NCBI RefSeq assembly: GCF_023091745.1
Contig: NC_068935.1
Location: forward strand, 64,752,724-64,816,723
DNA from: Budorcas taxicolor
Taxonomy: Eukaryota > Chordata > Mammalia > Artiodactyla > Bovidae
Reading direction: 5' to 3'
Length of the DNA: 64,000 nt
Below, in pieces: positions 21,970-32,586 of this stretch. Both the position numbers and the translations under genes were made by a program. The notes beneath the pieces are model-generated. The model saw only the letters and a program-made list of their open reading frames with translations. It did no database searches and was not told the DNA's origin. Numbering within the stretch: the first letter of the stretch is position 1; every line of letters starts with the position of its first letter.

Positions 21970-22817
21970 GGGCATAGACTTGGATAACTGTGATATTGAA
22001 TGGTTTGCCTTGGAGACGAACAGAGATCATTCCGTCGGTTTTGAGACTGCATCCAAGTACTGCATTTCAGACTCTTTTGTTGACCATGATGGCTACTCCA
22101 TTTCTTCTAAGGGATTCCTGCTCACAGTAGTAGATATAATGGTCATCTGAGTTAAATTCACCCATTCCAGTCCATTTTAGTTCACTGATTCCTAGAATGT
22201 TGATGTTCACCCTTGCCATCTCTTGTTTGACCACTTCCAATTTGCCTTGATTCATGGACCTGACATTCCAGGTTCCTATGCAATATTGCTCTTTACAGCT
22301 TCAGATCTTGCTTCTATCACCAGTCACATCCACAGCTGGGTATTGCTTTTGCTTTGGCTCCATCCCTTCATTCTTTCTGGAGTAGTTTCTCCACTGATCT
22401 CCAGTAGCATATTGGGCACCTAATGACCTGGGGAGTTCCTCTTTTGCTATCCTATGTTTTTGCCTTTTCATACTGTTCATGGGGTTCTCAAGGCAAGAAC
22501 ACTGAAGTGGCTTGCCATTCCCTTCTCCAGTGGACCACATTCTGTCAGATCTCTCCACTATGACCCGCCCATCTTGGGTTGCCCCGCAGGCATGGCTTGG
22601 TTTCATTGAGTTATACAAGGCTGTAGTCCTAGTGTGATTAGACTGACTAGTTTTCTGTGAGTATGGTTTCAGTGTGTCTGACCTCTGAAGCCCTCTTGCA
22701 ACACCTACCATCTTACTTGGGTTTCTCTTACCTTGGGCGTGGGGTATTTCTTCACGGCTGCTCCAGCAAGGCACAGCCACTGCTCCTTACCTTGAACAAG
22801 GGGTATCTCCTTACCGC

Positions 22818-23445
22818 CACCGTTCCTGATCTTCAATGTGGGATAGCTCCTGTAGGCCCTCCTGTGCCTGTGCAGCCGCTGTTCCTCGGGTTGCTCCTCC
22901 CAGCCACCAGCCCTGGCCTTGGGCTCAGGGTGGCTCCTCAGGGTTACCGCCCCTGACCTCGGCCACTGGGTGTCTCCTCCCGGCCGCCACTGGCCTCAGA
23001 CATTGGGTAGCTCCTCCTGGCCGCTGCCCTGACCTCGGATGCGGAGTGTCTCCTCCCATCTGCCACTGACCTCGGACCCAGGGTAGCTCCTCTCGGCCGC
23101 CGCCCCTGACCTCAGACGCAGGGTAGCTCCTCTCGGCCGTTCCTGCGCCATCGCAGCCTGTCACTCTAGGCCCCTGCCCCTGACCTCAGACGTGAGGTAG
23201 CTCCTCGTGGCCACCGCCCTGACCTCGGATGTGGGGTGTCTCCTCCCGTCCGCCACTGACCTTGGATGCAGGGTAGCTCCTCCTGGCCACCACCCCTGAC
23301 CTCAGACGTGGGGTGTCTCCTCCCATCTGCCACTGACCTTGGATGCAGGGGAGCTCCTCTCGGCCACCACTGACCTCAGACCCAGGGTAGCTCCTCTCGG
23401 CCGCTGCCCCTGACCTCAGACGTGGGGTAGCTCCTCTTGGCCGTG
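22818..23445 (-). repeat. GC-rich tandem repeat at the Bov-B 5' end
   Basis: About 15 imperfect units of roughly 38-42 bp. Each has a core like ctgacctcagacg, then ggggtagctcctc and a tcggccgc-type joint. The region is GC- and CpG-rich against an AT-rich background. By position it forms the outermost 5' region of the Bov-B copy; the copy at 42,373 begins inside the first unit. Repeated 5' units in LINEs commonly act as promoter monomers, which is inference here. Confidence 0.8.
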
Positions 23446-23829
23446 CTTAGTGCACTGGCTCGTGGCCGCCTGCCTTTAGAATTTGTGTTGTTATTTATTT
23501 TCTGTCTGGATGATCTTTTCATCGGTTTGACTGGGGTCTTAAAGTCCCCCTCTATTATTGTGTTACTGCTGATTTCCTCTTTAATTGGTGTTACAACTGG
23601 CCTTGTGTATTGATTTGCTCCTATGTTGGGTGCATATATAATAGTTGTAACTTATTCTTGGATTAATCCTCTGATTATTGTATAGTGTCCTTCCTTGTCT
23701 CTTTTGTGGTTTCATATAAATTTTAGAACACTTTTTTTTATTTTTCTGTTCTGTGAAAAATGTAATGAGTTTTTTTTTTTAATAGAAATTGTTAAATCTT
23801 TAGATTGTTTTGGGTAGTATGGACATTTT

Positions 23830-24019
23830 TTTTAAGTTCCTTGCTTTATTTAACTGTGCCAGGTCTTAGTTGTGGCATACAGGATCTTCAGTCTTAGCTG
23901 AAGCAGACGGGATCTTTGGTGGTGGCAAGAGGGATCTAGTTCCCTGACCAGGGATTAACTCCAGGCCCCCTGTATTGGGAGCATGGAGACTTTAGCTACT
24001 GGACCACTAGGGAAGTTCT
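23830..24019 (-). mobile_element. CHR-type tRNA-derived SINE
   Basis: The minus strand begins with acttccctagtggtccagtag, contains a degenerate box B (ggagttaatccctggtcag) and ends in a poly-A/T tail. A 15-bp target-site duplication, tagtatggacatttt, lies at 23815-23829 and 24020-24034. It belongs to the cetartiodactyl CHR/tRNA-Glu-like SINE group by its text. Confidence 0.85.
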
Positions 24020-24184
24020 TAGTATGGACATTTTAACAATGTTACTTCTTCTAATTCCAAGACCATTGAATATCTTTGCATTTATTTTTAGCATTCTCAC
24101 ATTCCTTCATGAATGCTTTCTAGTTTCCAGAATATAGATCTTTTACATCCTTGGTTAAACTTATTCCTAGGGTTTTGTTGTTGT

Positions 24185-24658
24185 TGTTTGCTTTACAATA
24201 TTGTGTTGGTTTTGCTATACATTGACATGAATCCACCATGGGTGTACATGTGTTCCCCATCCTGAATTCCCCTCCTACCTTCCTCCCTATCCCATCCCTC
24301 TGGGTCATCCCAGTGCACCAGCCCCGAGCACTCTCTATCATGCATCAAACCTGGACTGGAGATTTGTTTCACATATGATAATTTACATGTTTCAATGCTC
24401 TTCTCCCATATCATCCCTTCCTCGCCCTCTCCCACAGAGTCCAAAAGACTGTTCTATACATTTATGTCTCTTTTGCTGTCTCTCATACAGGGTTATTGTT
24501 ACTATCTTTCTAAATTTCATATATATGCATTAGTATACTATATTGGTGTTTTATTTCTGGCTTACTTTACTCTGTATAATAGGTTCCAGTTTCATCCACC
24601 TTATTAGAACTGATTCAAATGTATTATTTTTGATGGCTGAGTAATATTCTGTTGTTTA
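24185..24658 (-). mobile_element. L1 LINE 3' end nested in older L1
   Basis: Starts with ctttacaatattgtgttgg, contains the C-rich 3' UTR (ccccatcctgaattcccctcc) and ends at gctgagtaatattctgttg. The older L1 ORF2 resumes at 24,660. A short direct repeat (gttgttt) flanks it. Confidence 0.85.
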
Positions 24659-25042
24659 TATTTTTTAAATGTAATTTCAAATGGGATTTTCTAAAATTTT
24701 TCATATCTGATATTTTAGTATTAATGTATAAAAACACAAGATTTCTGCATATTAATCTTGCATCCTCCTATCTTGATGAATTCACTTGTTTGTTCTAATC
24801 ATTTTTGAGTGGAGTCTATAGGATTCCCTATATAAAGTGTCATGTCATCTGCAAATAGTGACCATTTTACCTCTTCCCTTCTAATTTGGATAGCATTTAT
24901 TTATTTTTTCCTGTTTGATTTCCATGTCTATGACTTCCAATACTATGTTAAATAAAATTGGCAAGACCCTTGCCTTGTCCTTGAATTTAGATGGAAGGTT
25001 TTCAGCTTTTCATGGATGATTATTATGTTAGCTGTTGGGTTT

Positions 25043-25175
25043 TGGAGAAGGGCATGGCAACCAATTTCACAATATTCTTGCCTGGAGAATTCCATTAACA
25101 GAGGAACCTGGTGGGCTATAGGAGTCATGGTGTTGCATGGAGTCATACACAACTGAAGCAACTTGGCATGCACAC
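25043..25175 (+). mobile_element. Bov-A-type SINE, 5'-truncated
   Basis: The body starts ggagaagggcatggcaacc and ends cacaactgaagcaacttgg, without the tRNA head. It interrupts L1 text; imperfect duplicates of tgtgggttt flank it. Confidence 0.85.
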
Positions 25176-25965
25176 AGCATGTGGGTTTGTCATAAGTGGC
25201 ATTTATTATGTGGAGATATGTTATCTTCTATGCCCACTTTGATGAGAGTTTTTATCATGAATGAATGTTGACTTTTATCAAATACTTTTTATGTGAAAAT
25301 TGAAATGCTCATGTGATTTTTATCCTTCCTTTTGTTAATGTGCTGTATCACATTGTTTTGCAAGTGTTGAATCCTCTCTGTGATCCTTGAATAAATAGAA
25401 CTTGATAATGATATTTGCAATTTTTTTGTATTGTTTGACTCAGTTTGCTAATGTTTTGTTGATTTTTGAATGTATATTCATCAATGATATCAGCTTGCAA
25501 TTTTTTGGTAGTGTTATTTTTTTTCTGGTTTTGGTACCAGAGCAGTGAATGTCTTCTAGAATGATTTTTTGAAGTCACTTAAGAAAGATAGGTATATTTT
25601 TTTTCTTTATATATTTGATAGAATTCCTTTGTGAAGCTGCCTTGCCCTGGACTTTTGTCTTATGGAAAAAGTTTTATTACAAATTCAACTTTACTTCTAG
25701 TGATAGGTTGTTTCAAGTTATCTTTTTTCTTGATTTAGTTTTTGAAGATTATACGTTTCTAGAAATTTGTTAATTTCTTCTAGACTGTCAAATTTGTTAG
25801 CATAATACTCATGATTTTTTTTTATTTCTCTGATTTCATTTATTATCTTGTTTATATGGACCTTTGTTCCTCTTAGCGAGTCTGGCTATAGCTTCAACAA
25901 TGCTATCTTTTCAAAAAACCAGCCTTTGGTTTCCTTGATCTTTTCTATTACTTTGAGGGTTGAAG

Positions 25966-26350
25966 TGTTTCTGAAATAGGGCAACAAATGTTTGTTTCTG
26001 AACTTGTCATCTGAAAGCAGTGTTTCTGATGGTCTTTCTTTATAGGAATGACAGAAATATATTTGGCAGATGAATGGCTGCATAACAGCTATCAGGAGAT
26101 ATATTAATTTGCTCAAGCAGTGAGGCCACATCTGGTAAAATAGCTGCAATTGAAGTCATCACATGGTTAAGCTTATGATAATTTGCTGTGTTTCTCCAAG
26201 ATTAATCTGCCTTCTGTACAGGCGACATAGGTCAACCAAATGTAGAGGTGTTGAAGGAATTGTTGGGAAAAAAAAAGTTGAAAAAGTTCAAGCACCTTTT
26301 AAGTCTCTGATGGTGGCACTAATCTCTGCAGTCCCTTTAGGACTGTAGTA
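25966..26350 (-). pseudogene. ERV-L reverse transcriptase N-side fragment
   Basis: The minus strand reads PVQKAD, a stop, SWRNTANYHKLNHVMTSIAAILPDVASLLEQINIS, then CYAAIHLPNIFLSFL. This is the RT finger region of ERV-L elements; the first catalytic Asp expected in the CYAAI-x-L box is replaced by His. The downstream catalytic domain is lost at the joint with L1 (near 25,966). Stops and shifts occur throughout. Confidence 0.75.
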
Positions 26351-26879
26351 CGTGTTTTCTTTTAAATTTTCTTTAGAGTCATTTATAATTATTTCTACTT
26401 GGCCTTCCCCACTGTATAACCATCACATGTCAGGAAATCAACACTATGGAGATTATGCCAGTTGCTAAATATGTCAAATTATTTTTTTAAAATTTCTTTT
26501 GAGGTATAGGTGATGTGTAATATAAGTTTCAGATGTGGGAATCAATTGAGTTGTCATGCTTTAATGATTTTATGATTCTAGTTAGGCTTTTTCTCACTTG
26601 ACCTTGACACTTCCACTATGCAGATTAACTATTGTTTTAGTTGACTTTTCATCTATTTTCCTTTTAGGAACATCAAGATCAACTAGCCAGTGTCACATAT
26701 CTCTATTAGTCAAACTATTCTGACTGCTGCTTTGATAACATACAACCGAACAAACATTTTCCCTTTTCTAAGCTTCTGTTCTGCAACACTAAACGCAGGT
26801 TCTCTGTTAATAACATTAATAAATTTATAATCAATTTGTCATGTTAATAAATTCGTCCTGATGAAGTTTTAAGGGTTTT
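26351..26879 (-). other. ERV-L internal region, undetermined
   Basis: Lies between RT and gag remnants of the ERV-L. No readable frame; the size is too small for a full protease region, so deletion is likely. Confidence 0.4.
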
Positions 26880-27600
26880 TTCATCACTGTCTACATCTTG
26901 AATATCCAGAGTCTTCAGATTTCCATCCATACCAATGTAGTTATTTTGGAGGAAAATATACCTCCTTATGGGTAACATTTTTACCTCACTTTTCATAGCT
27001 TTCTTGGACTTAAAAATAGCTATAGATAACAAAGAAGGATTTTGTGGATGGGTTATGAGAAGAATCCTCATTGTGTTGCAAGGCAACTAATTCAGTAGAA
27101 TCAATAATAGTTTCCTGTGGAAAAGCAGGATTAATCTCCTTAGGCAGGAGTGGAATAGCTGCTTCCACTGACAGCGAAGGTTAATCAGAATTTAGGGGGT
27201 CAGTGCCCTCAGCTTCATCAGCCTCTTTCCATACGTCCCAACATTAAGGATCCCATTCCTTTCCAGTCAGTGCCCTCACTTTAATAGCACACAACTTGAG
27301 AATGAAGATTAAATTTGTGCTATAATTTAGCTACTCAAAGGATGACAGTAGATTTGATTTTCAGCAATCTAAGTGCTATTTTTAGAGAAGATAAGGATTT
27401 CTTTTGAGTAGACATAAGAATTTTAATGTCAGGTATGAGGCGTTTGAGTTGTAAGTTAGAATTCATGAGCTCAACCTTTTCTTTCCTCACTTTATCCAAT
27501 ACAATTAGGAACAGCCATTCAATCTCACTATAATAATAAATTTGGTAAAATGTTATAATGTGTCAAATGTATGATCACTCTGAAAACAATTTTAATTAGT
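26880..27600 (-). pseudogene. ERV-L gag remnant
   Basis: Minus-strand broken frames give VELMNSNLQLKRLIPDIKIL, then KVRALTGKEWDP, then ADEAEGTDPLN...EINPAFPQETI. They resemble the coiled-coil and acidic segments of ERV-L gag. Gag in this family forms intracellular particles. Several stops and frame changes are present. The N-terminal side is interrupted by a Bov-tA at 27,613. Confidence 0.6.
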
Positions 27601-27612
27601 AATATCCAATTG

Positions 27613-27822
27613 GGGCTTCCCTGGTGGCTCAGAGGGTAAAGAATCCACCTGTAATGTGGGAGACCTGGGTTCGATCCCTGGGTTGGGAAGATCCTCTGGA
27701 GGAGGGCATGGCAACCTATTCCAGTATTCTCACCTGGAGAATCCCCATGGACAGAGGAGCCTGGTGGCTATAGTCTATGGGGTTGCAAAGAGTCAGACAT
27801 GACTGAGTGACGAAGCACAGCA
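27613..27822 (+). mobile_element. Bov-tA SINE in the ERV-L
   Basis: The tRNA head ggcttccctggtggctcagag and box B ggttcgatccctgggttgg are followed by the Bov-A body, ending near gactgagtgacgaagcac. Short caattg repeats flank it. Confidence 0.9.
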
Positions 27823-28044
27823 CAATTGTCATATTTTGTTTATCTCTATTGCCACATCATGCCAAAGACAGTGCTCTCTTCATTACTGAAAAGAGTCATT
27901 AGTTCCTTTAAATCTAGTAAAATTAGAGAGTTAATATCAGAAATCCAAGAGTCAAATCAGAAAACTCATTTTTATATCTATATCATATATCCATATATCT
28001 TTATCTGTATATCTTCCTAGAAGGAAAGAGAGGCTTAAGACATT
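27823..28044. other. ERV-L leader/gag 5' region, AT-rich
   Basis: Between the SINE and the LTR, with a TATC/ATAT-rich run near 27,975-28,012. No motif read. Confidence 0.4.
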
Positions 28045-28383
28045 GGCTCAAAAAATTAGGGGAAGGTGCAAGCTCCAAATCTGCAGGACAGGCTGGCAAG
28101 CTGGCAATTCTGGCAGGCATTAATGTTGCAGTCTTGACCCCAAAGACAGTCTGCAGGCAAAAATACTTCTGCCTTAGAAGATCATAGTCTTTCTTAAAGC
28201 TTTCAAATTGATCAGATGAGGTCCATCTGCACTGTTGGGGTAATCTGCTTTATTTAAAGTCCATTGATTTAATGTTAGTCATACCTAAAAAATACCTTCA
28301 TGGCAATATCTAGACTGGTGTTTGACCAAACAGATGGGTACCACCGTTTAACTAAATTGACAAATAAAATTAACCATTACAAA
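28045..28383 (-). repeat. MLT2-like LTR (5' LTR of ERV-L)
   Basis: The reverse complement starts ttgtaatggttaattttattt, then tttggtcaaacaccagtctag and taaagcagattacccc. These are hallmarks of MLT2 LTRs of ERV-L. Its position upstream of gag on the minus strand fits a 5' LTR. Boundaries are approximate. Confidence 0.8.
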
Positions 28384-30139
28384 GCTTTAGAAAGGAAGAA
28401 AGACTCAGGAGAAGAATGAGTTTTCATAAGTTAAAAAAATACCAATGCCTACCAATGACTCTAAGCCTCAAAATTTAAAGGTCTACAGGCTTCAGTGATC
28501 CAGGTCCCAACTAAAAGATAGCTTCATGGTGGGCTATAGGTATTCCCTGAACAACTACAGCAATTATAAACTATATTTAACTCCAACTTGTTAGCTACAG
28601 AATGGCACTAGACATTAAAATGCAACCTTAATATTGTTTTGGCAAGGGTGTAAGAGACATTATTTTTACAGAAATGTACAAAACTATTCATTTATGACAT
28701 CATTTGAAGCCTGATATTTACTTCAATTTAATATGAGACAGCTATGGGGGGGAGTGAAGTGTAGATAAAAAATATATATTATGATGTGTAGATAATTTTC
28801 AAGATTGCATTATAGGTACATATGCTTTTTCATTATTATTCTCTTTACATTTGTATGTATTTGAATTTTTTAATATTTAATGGTTTTCTTCACCCCCTTA
28901 AAGAAGAAAGTAAACTACTCTTACTGTATGTCTTTGCTAAAGTTAGCCTCTTTGCCAGAAATCTCTAATATCCAGCCCTCTTTAACTCATTAGCTTCTAG
29001 TTGTGGTTTAAAGTGCAGGATTTGATGCATATGTCACTTCCTTTGGGAAGCCTTCCCTGACAAAAGATACTATGCTAGGTTAAGTGCCTGTGTTCTGTAT
29101 TCCCAGCAGAAAATATTCCTTTATATTTAGCTATTGATTTAGCTCCCACCCTCCAATTCTGCCTACTAAACTGTGAATTCCTTGAGGAGAAGGATTTATT
29201 ATCATGGTATAAAGCAAAGTGCTCAGCACATGGTAGATATTCAAAGAGTTTTGAATAAAAGAATCAACATACTAAGAATCTATATTGATGTAATTGTTAT
29301 AATTGCTAGGATTGCCAAAGGAAATAAAAATCAAAATGCCTGCCTGTGAAAAGTTTACAACACAGTGAGGGAATACATGGATGTGAAAATATATAAATAT
29401 ATTATTGTAATAAATGAGATAAATGCTAGTTGAAGATATATAAGATTTGGATGTGCTGAAAACAAACCTACTGAAATCACAGAGATAAATGTTCAATGTG
29501 TCATCATGTACATATGTATAAATAATATGGATTTTTAGGAATCAACATTTTATTATATCACCTGAAGTAGCAACTGACATTAGTATGATGGATATATAGA
29601 CAAGATGGACAAGTTTTGGTGGGAAAGTCTGGTTTGTAAAGAGAACATTTCAGAGTAACAAACACAATCTCAAGATTATAAGTGTGAATAAAGTAGATTA
29701 CTACAGTGTGGTTTTATTTAGTATACTTCTTCAGCTTTTATTTGTTTTTCTACCCTTCCTCATTCCTGTTCCCTCATCCTCATGTCAGTGCTTTGATGCT
29801 CTAGATTATTTTTCCATTTTTATGTAAATAGCCTTCTTCCATGGCTTAACTTGGATCTAAGAATTAAACTTTCTGAATAATAAATGGTATTTAGTTTTCA
29901 TGAGATATTTTCTTGTCTTTATTTTCACCATGTATATATATTTATTTTCCAATTAAAATACAAATAATTTAAAACAACAACCATAAAATGCAATTTCTAA
30001 CAAAGTAACTTCAGATGTCTTGCAAATGAGAAGTAGGTTTTTCTGGCATTGCTCCTGTCATTCTTTTTAGGCAACTGCTTTCTTTGCCAACATATGGAAC
30101 ACTGAAAACACTTCACCTATATCACATTTTAACCTCATG
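28384..30139. other. Unassigned AT-rich DNA
   Basis: About 1.75 kb without an open frame of note or a recognised element. A CDS-like signal is absent on both strands. Very old repeats may be hidden. Confidence 0.5.
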
Positions 30140-30150
30140 TTAAGTTAGCT

Positions 30151-30365
30151 GTGGGGCTTCCTTTGTGGCTCAGAATGGTAAAGAATCTGCCTGGAATGCA
30201 GGACACATGGGTTCAGTCTCTGACTTGGGAAGATCCTCTGGAGAAAGGAATGGCAACACACTCCCGTATTCTTGCCTGGAGAATCCAGTGGACAGAGGAA
30301 CCTGGCAGGCTATATCCCATGGGGTCACAAAGAGTAGGACAAGACTGAGTGATTAACACTTTCAC
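30151..30365 (+). mobile_element. Bov-tA SINE
   Basis: The tRNA head ggcttcctttgtggctcagaa and Bov-A body end in gagtgattaacactttcac. An 11-bp target-site duplication, ttaagttagct, is at 30140-30150 and 30366-30376. Confidence 0.95.
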
Positions 30366-30376
30366 TTAAGTTAGCT

Positions 30377-30666
30377 ATAATTAGCAATGGATACTAGAAC
30401 TTCTAATTCTAAGTCACATTTTTAATATTGATGCCTTAAAAGAAAAACATTATGTTAGAGATTTAGAAAAACTTAATTGTAAAAAATAAATTTTATTTCC
30501 TGAATAAATTCAATTTTATTGCATGATTTTAGCTAATATATAAATGATAATTATATATATATTTATAGATATCTTGGTAAATTAGTTAAAAAACAAATGA
30601 TTTTGCTGTAGATAAATTCTATCTTGATCATTAAATATAATTGTTCACAGGAGTGTTTTCAAGGTT
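30377..30666. other. Unassigned AT-rich DNA
   Basis: Very AT-rich, with a (TA) run near 30,550; nothing else recognised. Confidence 0.5.
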
Positions 30667-30681
30667 CAGAGAATTACTTTT

Positions 30682-30884
30682 TAAATATAAATTTATTTAT
30701 TTTAATTGGAGGTTAATTACTTTACAATATTGTATTGGTTTTGCCATACATCAACATGAATCCACCACAAGTATACAAGTGTTCCCCATCCTGAACCCCC
30801 CTCCCACTTCCCTCCCTGTACCATCCCTCTGGCTTGTCTCAGTGCACCAGTCCCAAGCATCCAGTCCAGGTTCGATGCATGATA
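30682..30884 (-). mobile_element. L1 LINE 3' end, 203 bp
   Basis: Reversed L1 3' UTR (ttaattggaggttaattac, ccccatcctgaacccccctcc). A 15-bp target-site duplication, cagagaattactttt, lies at 30667-30681 and 30885-30899, so this is a complete 5'-truncated insertion. Confidence 0.95.
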
Positions 30885-30899
30885 CAGAGAATTACTTTT

Positions 30900-31124
30900 A
30901 ATGAAAACATTGTGAGTGATTAGCAGATATCATGGCCTTTAAAAAAAACAGATTTCTTATTGGAGTTTTATTAAGTAATTATATTCACACATCTATAATA
31001 TTTTTTGTGGATATGGCAAAGTTAGATTATGTTTTATTTAAATATTTGAAAGCTAACAATTCTCTAGCTCTACTTCATAACTGTCAAAGTGACTAGAGTC
31101 AGAGGAAACTAAAGTTCTTCAACT
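30900..31124. other. Unassigned AT-rich DNA
   Basis: Nothing recognised. Confidence 0.4.
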
Positions 31125-31688
31125 GTCAGAATATGAATACAGAGTTCCAAAGAATAGCAAGGAGAGATAAGCTTTCTTAAGTGAGCAATACAAAAAATAG
31201 AGGCAAGCAATAGAATAGGAAAGATTAGAAAGCTCTTCAAGAAAATTACAGATACCAAGGGAACATTTCATGCAAAGATGGGCACAATAAAGGATAGAAA
31301 ATGTATGTACCAAATAGAAGCATAAGATATTAAGAAGAGGTGGAAACAATACACAAAATAATTATACAAAAAAGATCTTAATGATCCAGATAACCACAAT
31401 GGTGTGATCACTCACCTACAGCCAGACATCCTGGAGTGCAAAGTCAAGTGGGCCTTAGGAAGCATCACTACGAACAAAGTTAGTGGAGGTGACAGAATTC
31501 CAGCTGAGCTATTTCAAGTTCTAAAAGATGATGGAAAGTGCTGCATGAAGAGGTCACTTTTCATTCCAATCCTAAAGAAGGGTAATGCCAAATAATATTC
31601 AAACTACGACACAATTGTGCTCATTTCTCATGCTAGCAAGGTAATGCTCAAAATCCTTCAACCTAGGCTTCAACAGTACATGAACTGA
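31125..31688 (+). mobile_element. Old Bov-B LINE fragment
   Basis: Linker-to-RT text with many changes (gaatacagagttccaaagaatagc, catgcaaagatgggcacaa, aacaaagttagtggaggtga). A gap of about 60 bp lies between the KDD and KRS parts (near 31,530-31,550). The piece 31404-31595 encodes KWALGSITTNKVSGGDRIPAELF. Divergence exceeds that of the other copies. Confidence 0.85.
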
Positions 31689-32586
31689 AAAGTTACAGAA
31701 CTTCACAGGTCAGATCCCAAGGAGAGGATTGGATTGGCTACCATGAAGACAGTCTGAGGGGTTTAGTTGGACACAGCTGAGGGAGTCAAGGAAACAGTCT
31801 AGACTTGCCATAGAAGCAAAAGATTATTGTTGTGGGATGTGAGAGGAGAGAAATATGCTAGCCAGGAATCTTTCAACTTCATGTTGGAATGCCATCACAG
31901 ATGCTATGCCATTACAGATGGCAGGGCGCTACCCTCATGAGATCCAGAGGTGGAATGAGCAGTGGCTGCTATCTCCCGCCCCGTAGGTGTGAGAAAGCAC
32001 ATATAACTGCCTGTATCCTCCGTGGAACCTATGCAGCCTGGCACTGCTGACAGTCCCATGAACTGTGACCAACTACCCCAGGAGTACACATGGCCCACTT
32101 CAGGCCCAGACATCCCAAAACACACCTCTCGATATAGCACTGCCCAACAAAAGAACAAGATCCAGCTCCACCCACCAGAACACAGGCAGCAGTCCCCTCT
32201 ACCAGGAAATCTTCACAAGGCATTGGTCCAAACCCACTCACTGGGGACAGACACCATAAGTAAGAGGAACTATGACCTTGAAGAAAAGGAGATAACAAAC
32301 ACAATAAGTTAAATATAATGAGAAGAGAGAAATTTGTAGCATTAAATTATATTATATTAATTAAATATAAATTAATTAATTATATTAATTAAATATAATG
32401 AGAAGAGAGAAAAATGTAGCAGATGAAGGAGCAAGGTAAAAGCCTACAAGATCAAACAAAGGAAGAGGAAATGGGTAGTCTAACTGAAAAAGGATTCTGA
32501 TTAATAATAGTAAAGTTGATCCAAAACCTCAGAAAAAGAATGGAGACACACACAAGTAGTTTGGAGGCACAGAATAAAAAGATAAC
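31689..32586 (+). mobile_element. L1 LINE 5' UTR and ORF1 start
   Basis: L1 leader text (agggcgctaccctcatgag, ctggggacagacaccataag) followed by ORF1-like text (gatgaaggagcaaggtaaaa). It is related to 18,900-19,480. An AT-rich duplication lies at 32,309-32,412. Confidence 0.8.
32309..32412 (+). repeat. Local duplication around an AT-rich run
   Basis: The motif aaatataatgagaagagaga occurs near 32,311 and near 32,391. Between the copies lie AT-only stretches of ttaatta/atattaatt units. Confidence 0.7.

Larger units (their letters stand above)
20099..22780 (-). pseudogene. Bov-B endonuclease-RT, broken by LTR
   Basis: Minus strand, high to low: leader and endonuclease start (22301-22780; 22067-22255 with MNQGKLEVVKQEMARVNINILGISELKWTG). 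The LTR insertion follows, then stop-rich endonuclease C-terminal text to about 21,100. The linker and RT N-side are in 20274-20972 (KKAKWLSGEALQIAVKRR, KKRWQEYTEELYKKDLHD, NKASESDGIPVELF). RT fingers (QAGFRKGRGTRDQIANIRW) are in 20099-20284. The catalytic YADD part is not present. It cannot encode a working enzyme. Confidence 0.85.
20074..23455 (-). mobile_element. Bov-B LINE with long 5' end, LTR inside
   Basis: On the minus strand it holds the tandem-repeat 5' end (22,818-23,445), the leader (22,540-22,818), endonuclease, linker and RT up to KEMRIPDH, then breaks at 20,074. The 3' third and the tail are missing. An LTR of 392 bp splits the endonuclease region at 21,578-21,969. Left flank L1 ORF1 (plus) and right flank L1 ORF2 (minus) are not the same L1 site, so a rearrangement is likely. 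Confidence 0.9.
23473..25962 (-). mobile_element. L1 LINE ORF2 part, with three nested inserts
   Basis: Reversed L1 ORF2 text runs across the block (ctattattgtgttactgctgat, tgcaaatagtgaccattttacc, ttccttgatcttttctatta). It is interrupted by a CHR-type SINE (23,830-24,019), an L1 3' end (24,185-24,658) and a Bov-tA (25,043-25,175). Frames are destroyed. It ends near 25,962, where ERV-L text starts. Confidence 0.85.
25966..28383 (-). mobile_element. ERV-L (class III) relic with MLT2-like LTR
   Basis: Minus strand, high to low: an MLT2-like LTR (28,045-28,383), a gag-like region (about 26,880-27,600, split by a Bov-tA) and an RT fragment (25,966-26,350). Family identity rests on LTR text (ggttaattttatttgtcaa, tttggtcaaacaccagtct) and RT text (SIAAILPDVASLLEQINIS). 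Most of pol is missing, and the left end is fused to L1. Confidence 0.75.

Noticed and set aside
22818..23445. CpG island of a gene promoter, or a CRISPR-like array
   Set aside because: It is a degenerate tandem repeat joined to a Bov-B leader with no gene downstream; repeats are imperfect and have no spacers, and this is a vertebrate genome.
24193..24444. 83-codon minus-strand frame as a coding gene
   Set aside because: It lies in the L1 3' UTR; similar text recurs at 30,682-30,884 and 63,655-64,000 with no preserved frame.
27613..27700. tRNA gene from box A and box B-like text
   Set aside because: It is the tRNA-derived head of a Bov-tA SINE; the same text recurs at several sites and is followed by the Bov-A body.
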